Of a stretch of DNA of 64,000 bases, positions 60,430-64,000 are shown one piece after another. The position numbers and the translations under genes were made by a program. How positions within the stretch are numbered: position 1 is the stretch's first letter; every line of letters begins with the position of its first letter. Below the pieces are notes generated by a model that saw only the letters and a program-made list of their open reading frames with translations, was not told where the DNA came from and searched no databases. Source of the stretch: Thalassia testudinum (Eukaryota > Streptophyta > Magnoliopsida > Alismatales > Hydrocharitaceae). Where the stretch lies: positions 79,911,501-79,975,500 of the forward strand of contig JAZHRO010000013.1 in NCBI GenBank assembly GCA_037157565.1, given 5' to 3'.

Positions 60430-63081
60430 TATTGGTGAACGACTTTTCCACTGAGGCTAGTCTTCGTGCATTTTTATGTTTATTATAGTACAACCGTTAT
60501 AGTATAAAATAAGACAGCTACGGTTGTCATTACCATCCAAATTTTTTACTTGGAAATAGTTTCCCGAGGTCGAACTCAGGGAGCCACTGGAATTCTAGAA
60601 GTACAAAGTTTTTTTATTATAAAAATAAGAGAGAGAGATATTTTGTCTTGGCTTCTTCTTCTTCTCTTCTTTCTCTTTGTGCTTTCCCTCTTCTTTCTTC
60701 TGCTGCTCTTCCTGTCTTCTTCTTCTCTTCTTTCTCTTTTCTTCAGCTACAGTATCTCTCTCTATGAGTCTTCTTCTTCCTTGGCTCAGTTTTAGCTCCT
60801 CTGAAGATTTATCCGTCATCTGATATTGCATTCAGACGACCTAAACGGCGGTCTACTACAGTGCTTCCCCTCTTTTTCTTCCTTCGCTGCTTCTTCTTCT
60901 TCTCTTCTTTGGCGAGCCTTCTTCTTCCTCTGCTTCTTCTTCCTTGGTCTTCTGCCTTGCCCAGCTGCAAGACTTCTTCAGAGTTTCTTCTTCCTCTACT
61001 CTTCTTCTTGCGGCTAAGTGTTGAGCCTTCATCCTTCACGCCCTATTCCTGCACAAGGCACAGCAAAACCTAGCCCTTTCCTCTACCCGCACGTCTCTCT
61101 CTCTCTGCAAACCGCTCATAGGAAGCTCTCCCAGAGCCAGGTTATCGGGTCGGGTAGCGTACCCGTGACCAGGCGCACCGGCGTGGGTGGTGCGCGAGGA
61201 GTGCAGGGTAAACTGGTCGGCCAGATCCGCGTGGCGTGGGTCGCGGATGAGGCGGGCGAGTGGGTGAGGGGACCTCACCCCGTGTTCTGAGGCGTCAAGG
61301 TAAAAACACAAAATCAATTTAAATGGGTGCGGCGCTTCGAAATCTTACGATGTGGGACTAAACTTTGTTCCTTCTCATGCACGCCCGTAGGAAGAACGCG
61401 ACCTTCCCTCAGCAGCTGCGTCCTCGTTTCCCCTCGCGTGCCAGCTGCCTGGCTTCACCTGATTCTCCCCAATTCGCAGCAGCTGGAGATCTGACGCTCT
61501 GAGGCCTGGAGCTCGCTTGGAAGCTCCTTGTTTCGTCGCCGCAGCAGGCCGCAGGACAACCTAGGCGTGCGTGCCTAGGTCATTCTGTGGCTGGAAAAAT
61601 GGGTTTGATCGGGGGAGTGTTGTGGAGGTGTGGAGTGGCAGTGGAGGGGCAGAGGGTGTTTGGTGAGGTGAGACGGAGCATTTGGTGCAGTTGGCGAGTC
61701 GTATGGGGTTGTGGGATGGCGGGGACGACTCACCGGAGAGTGGCCGGAGGTGGGGAAGATGAGGGTAGTCAGGTGTGGTCGTAGGGCAATCGAGCAAAAC
61801 AGTTTGGGAAAAAGAAAGAGGGGAGGAAGGGGAGTAAATGTAACCTACCTACAGGGACGAAGGGGGGAGGGCGAATCCGCCGGCTCGTACCTACCAAAGC
61901 TGGAGAAGAAGAACCCAGGGGGAGAGAGCGGCGACGAGGAAGTGGGCAGGGAGGCGTGCGCTTGGTTCGGCGGGACGCGGGAAGACGAGACAAAGCAAAC
62001 TCTGCTGCTGGTATTACAGCAGAGCGATGAGAAGGAGGAGGAGAAGTCGCCGGAGTTGGTGGGTTTCCTGTCGGAGTGGGGAGAGAGGAAAGGTTGACGA
62101 TTTCTCCGCCAAGACCAGACTGCGAGAACCGGTTGGCAATGCTGGTCTTTATAAAGGCGGTGGCGGAGGGTCGGACGCAGGGAGGCGACATGTGTCCCTC
62201 GCCGGAGTATGGTTGGAGACGAGACCCATACCTTCCACACGTTCGGACAGAAGGTGTGGGCATCGTCAAGTGGCATGGCCGAGTCCCTACAACAGCAGAT
62301 GTCACAGGGAACTTCGCGTTTACTTTGCAGGACGCCTCCCTCACCCTGCGCGGCGCCATACTCCACGCAAAGTCATCGGAGCATGGTGCTGCACAGAGAC
62401 ATGCAGGAGAGACCAAAATGCAAAGAACGACAAGGAAATTAGGGGCCAAAATGCAAGGGTTTCAAAAGTTGAGGGTCAAAAAGTAAATGATGAGGACCAA
62501 ATTGCAAAGTCGGTCAAGGAGGTCTCTTCTTAGGCTCAAGTTTTTATGCATGACTAAATTGGACCTAAGGATTTTAATGGTGAATTTTGTTTCTAGGTCA
62601 GACCATGTTTGACTGGCCAGTTTACGTAAAAACCCAAATTAAATCATTAATTGGGCATGGTTCTCAATGTAAGTCAAAATGGGTTTCTAAGGCCAAATTG
62701 AAGTTTCTAAACACTAGAGATTATTTTTCTATGAATTTTAGAGGGTTTAGTTGATTTTTTTCCTGCCTCAAATCACGTGATTGAAGTGGGTTTATTTTAG
62801 GGTTACAGAATGTCATTTAATTCCTTGGAGTTGCTGTAGCCCTTGTTAGGTCAGATCATCCCACTTTCCTTCTTATTAGGTTAGTTTGACCTGTGTTTGG
62901 ATCCTTAATTACCCTGTTTGCAAATTGTGTTGGTGAAATTGCATTTTTACCCCTTATAACTTATTTTCTTTTTGAACTCAGAATTCTCTGAGTTAAGCCT
63001 TTCTTTGAGTTATGTAGGAGCTTTTTCTTGCATATCTAGGTTAGATTGTGCTAGTTAGGATTCATGATGAGGTTCTCATCA
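60430..63081 (-). repeat. Athila-like LTR, minus orientation
   Basis: On the minus strand it starts TGATGAGAACCTCATCATGA at 63081, just after the same ggcatgggggta polypurine tract seen at 34543. It runs through ggtgaat/taaggtcc-type blocks shared with the other LTRs, a GC-rich leader (61100-62500), a (GAA)n purine stretch (60650-60990) and a gttcgacctcggg block near 60570. The left boundary is uncertain (60405-60550). It inserted in or beside CACTA 2. The 226-codon minus-strand frame at 61769-62449 lies inside the leader and is not a gene. Confidence 0.7.
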
Positions 63082-63299
63082 TACCCCCATGCCTAGCTTT
63101 TGCTAGTCCCTTAGCAAAAAACTTAAGGTTTCAACCTTTGTTCTAGACCATGAAGTTCTTAATGGTTTCAGATAAGTGCTTTTTCATTTGAAACCTAGAT
63201 TAGGTTAGAATGTTGACCATAGGCCTAAAAGGTACTCTAGTACCAACTAAGATCCAGATCTGTCTGGCCTCAGCCTCAATCCTTGGCAAAGGTTTTTAA
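63082..63299 (-). mobile_element. 3' internal end of the minus-strand Athila-like element
   Basis: Reverse complement of sequence just upstream of the plus-strand 3' LTR: tagcttttgctagtcccttagcaaaa and gtaccaactaagatcc match 34370-34554. It is cut at 63299/63300 by another LTR. Confidence 0.7.
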
Positions 63300-64000
63300 T
63301 GTTGGTGCTAGAGCACCACGATCATTTATTTTTGATGATAACAAAACACGTGTTATTTAACATTTGCAATTTGAGTCGTAGATTTCAGGTCAATTGCAAA
63401 TGTAGACGTGCTTAAACGGAGTTCGAGCTCGCATCCAGGACGGATTGGAGGAGCTTGACGGAAAATAGAGGAGGTTCGCGTGGAGCGACAGATTGAAGAT
63501 AGAAGACAAGAAGAATAGGATAGATTCTTTTTAATCCTTTCTTGTATCTCTTGTCTTTATTTTCTTGCTCTTTTTATTTCCTTAGAAAATTCATGTTAAA
63601 GAGCCTCAAAGTACCCTAACAGTAGTCCTAGGAACACCGGCACAACCCTAGGATACTTAGGTTTTCTGTAGAACACTTAGAAAACTAATATAGGGTTCAA
63701 ACAGAGTTTCCAGACGTCTAATTCCCAAATCAGACGTCTGATAAAGTATTTTAAGACGTCTGACTGTTGTTTCAGACGTCCGATAACTATTAGGCTGGAC
63801 ATAGATATTTCTGCATGATGAAATCAGACGTCCAGACCTTAGACCAGACGTCTTAGGAGACGTATGATGGACTTGCCAGACGTCCAGATAGTGGACCGTT
63901 GGCTAGCTTAGCAGGCACTGCAGAATGTGACCGTTAGAGCCTTATCAGACGTCCATAGGATTTTCCAGATGTCTGATAATTGACCGTTTTGCCTCGACTG
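63300..64000 (+). repeat. Start of another LTR (runs off the window)
   Basis: Starts TGTTGGTGCTAGAGCACC, containing the perfect hairpin GGTGCT-AG-AGCACC, and interrupts the minus-strand element. It carries eight CAGACGTC-type motifs between 63709 and 63955. The right end and the target-site duplication are outside the window, so calling it an LTR is partly inference. Confidence 0.55.

Larger units (their letters stand above)
57718..60430. mobile_element. CACTA transposon 2, left end (truncated on the right)
   Basis: Starts CACTACTAGAAAAATGAGG, a canonical plant CACTA terminus. A subterminal array of (A)GCGACGG/CCGTCG(C/T) words follows (57738-58000), typical of this superfamily. The flanking triplet is ACT (57715-57717). 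No right terminus was found before the minus-strand LTR that begins near 60430, so the element is cut or its other end lies beyond. No transposase domain was recognised. A possible exon (atgggaaatggggaatatatg, 60139) is followed by gtaag. Confidence 0.65.

Noticed and set aside
61769..62449. 226-codon minus-strand frame
   Set aside because: Inside the minus-strand Athila-like LTR leader; no domain, and the hydrophobic start is not backed by any other feature.

Overview
This is a stretch of plant nuclear genome, almost certainly from a flowering plant. The evidence is one spliced SHI/STY (SRS)-family transcription factor gene surrounded by typical plant transposons: Ty1/copia, an Athila-like Ty3/gypsy, CACTA, L1-type LINEs, a tRNA-derived SINE and a hAT-like non-autonomous element. 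The GC-rich coding exons of the SRS gene hint at a monocot-like genome, but that is weak inference and I cannot name the species.

Layout. 1-2087 is the right-hand part of a long LTR (family 1). 2088-3829 is quiet intergenic DNA. 3830-4262 is a LINE relic. 4289-12400 is a dead copia element into which a SINE (5066-5289), a complete 2.8 kb family-1 solo LTR (5717-8501) and a 5'-truncated LINE (9787-10549) have inserted, each with visible target-site duplications (TSDs). 12400-16346 is AT-rich intergenic DNA. The only convincing host gene is the two-exon SRS gene at 16347-17507 on the minus strand, with a very microsatellite-rich upstream region (17508-19200). 20849-21974 is a hAT-like element.

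22115-40250 is a three-layer nest. An outer LTR (22115-23568 and 39427-40250) is split by an Athila-like element (23569-39421, TSD TTTCC). The 3' LTR of that element is split by another LTR-like insertion (36299-38480, TSD ATTCC). The gag-pol of the Athila-like element is recognisable through protease, RT, RNase H and integrase but is broken by many stops and at least two frameshifts.

40251-47202 is repeat-derived and includes a third family-1 LTR (about 43877-46285). 47203-54985 is a CACTA (En/Spm) element bounded by a TTA TSD, with subterminal CGACCGTT-type repeats, a broken TNP2 transposase and a second, multi-exon Transposase_24-like gene. 54989-57717 holds LTR-like and LINE debris. 57718 begins a second CACTA element that is cut on the right by a minus-strand Athila-like LTR (about 60430-63081). 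Another LTR starts at 63300 and runs off the window.

The most unusual signal is a dense palindromic motif, (C)CAGACGTCTG(G), with the bZIP C-box core GACGTC. It recurs in clusters in at least three otherwise dissimilar LTR families (1-2087, 5717-8501, 43877-46285, 36299-38480, 63300-64000), often inside larger inverted repeats. A second one is a short dyad (GTGGG..CCCAC) shared by the two CACTA elements, lying beside long polypurine or polypyrimidine tracts. No bacterial-style operon, CRISPR array, rRNA or tRNA gene was found.
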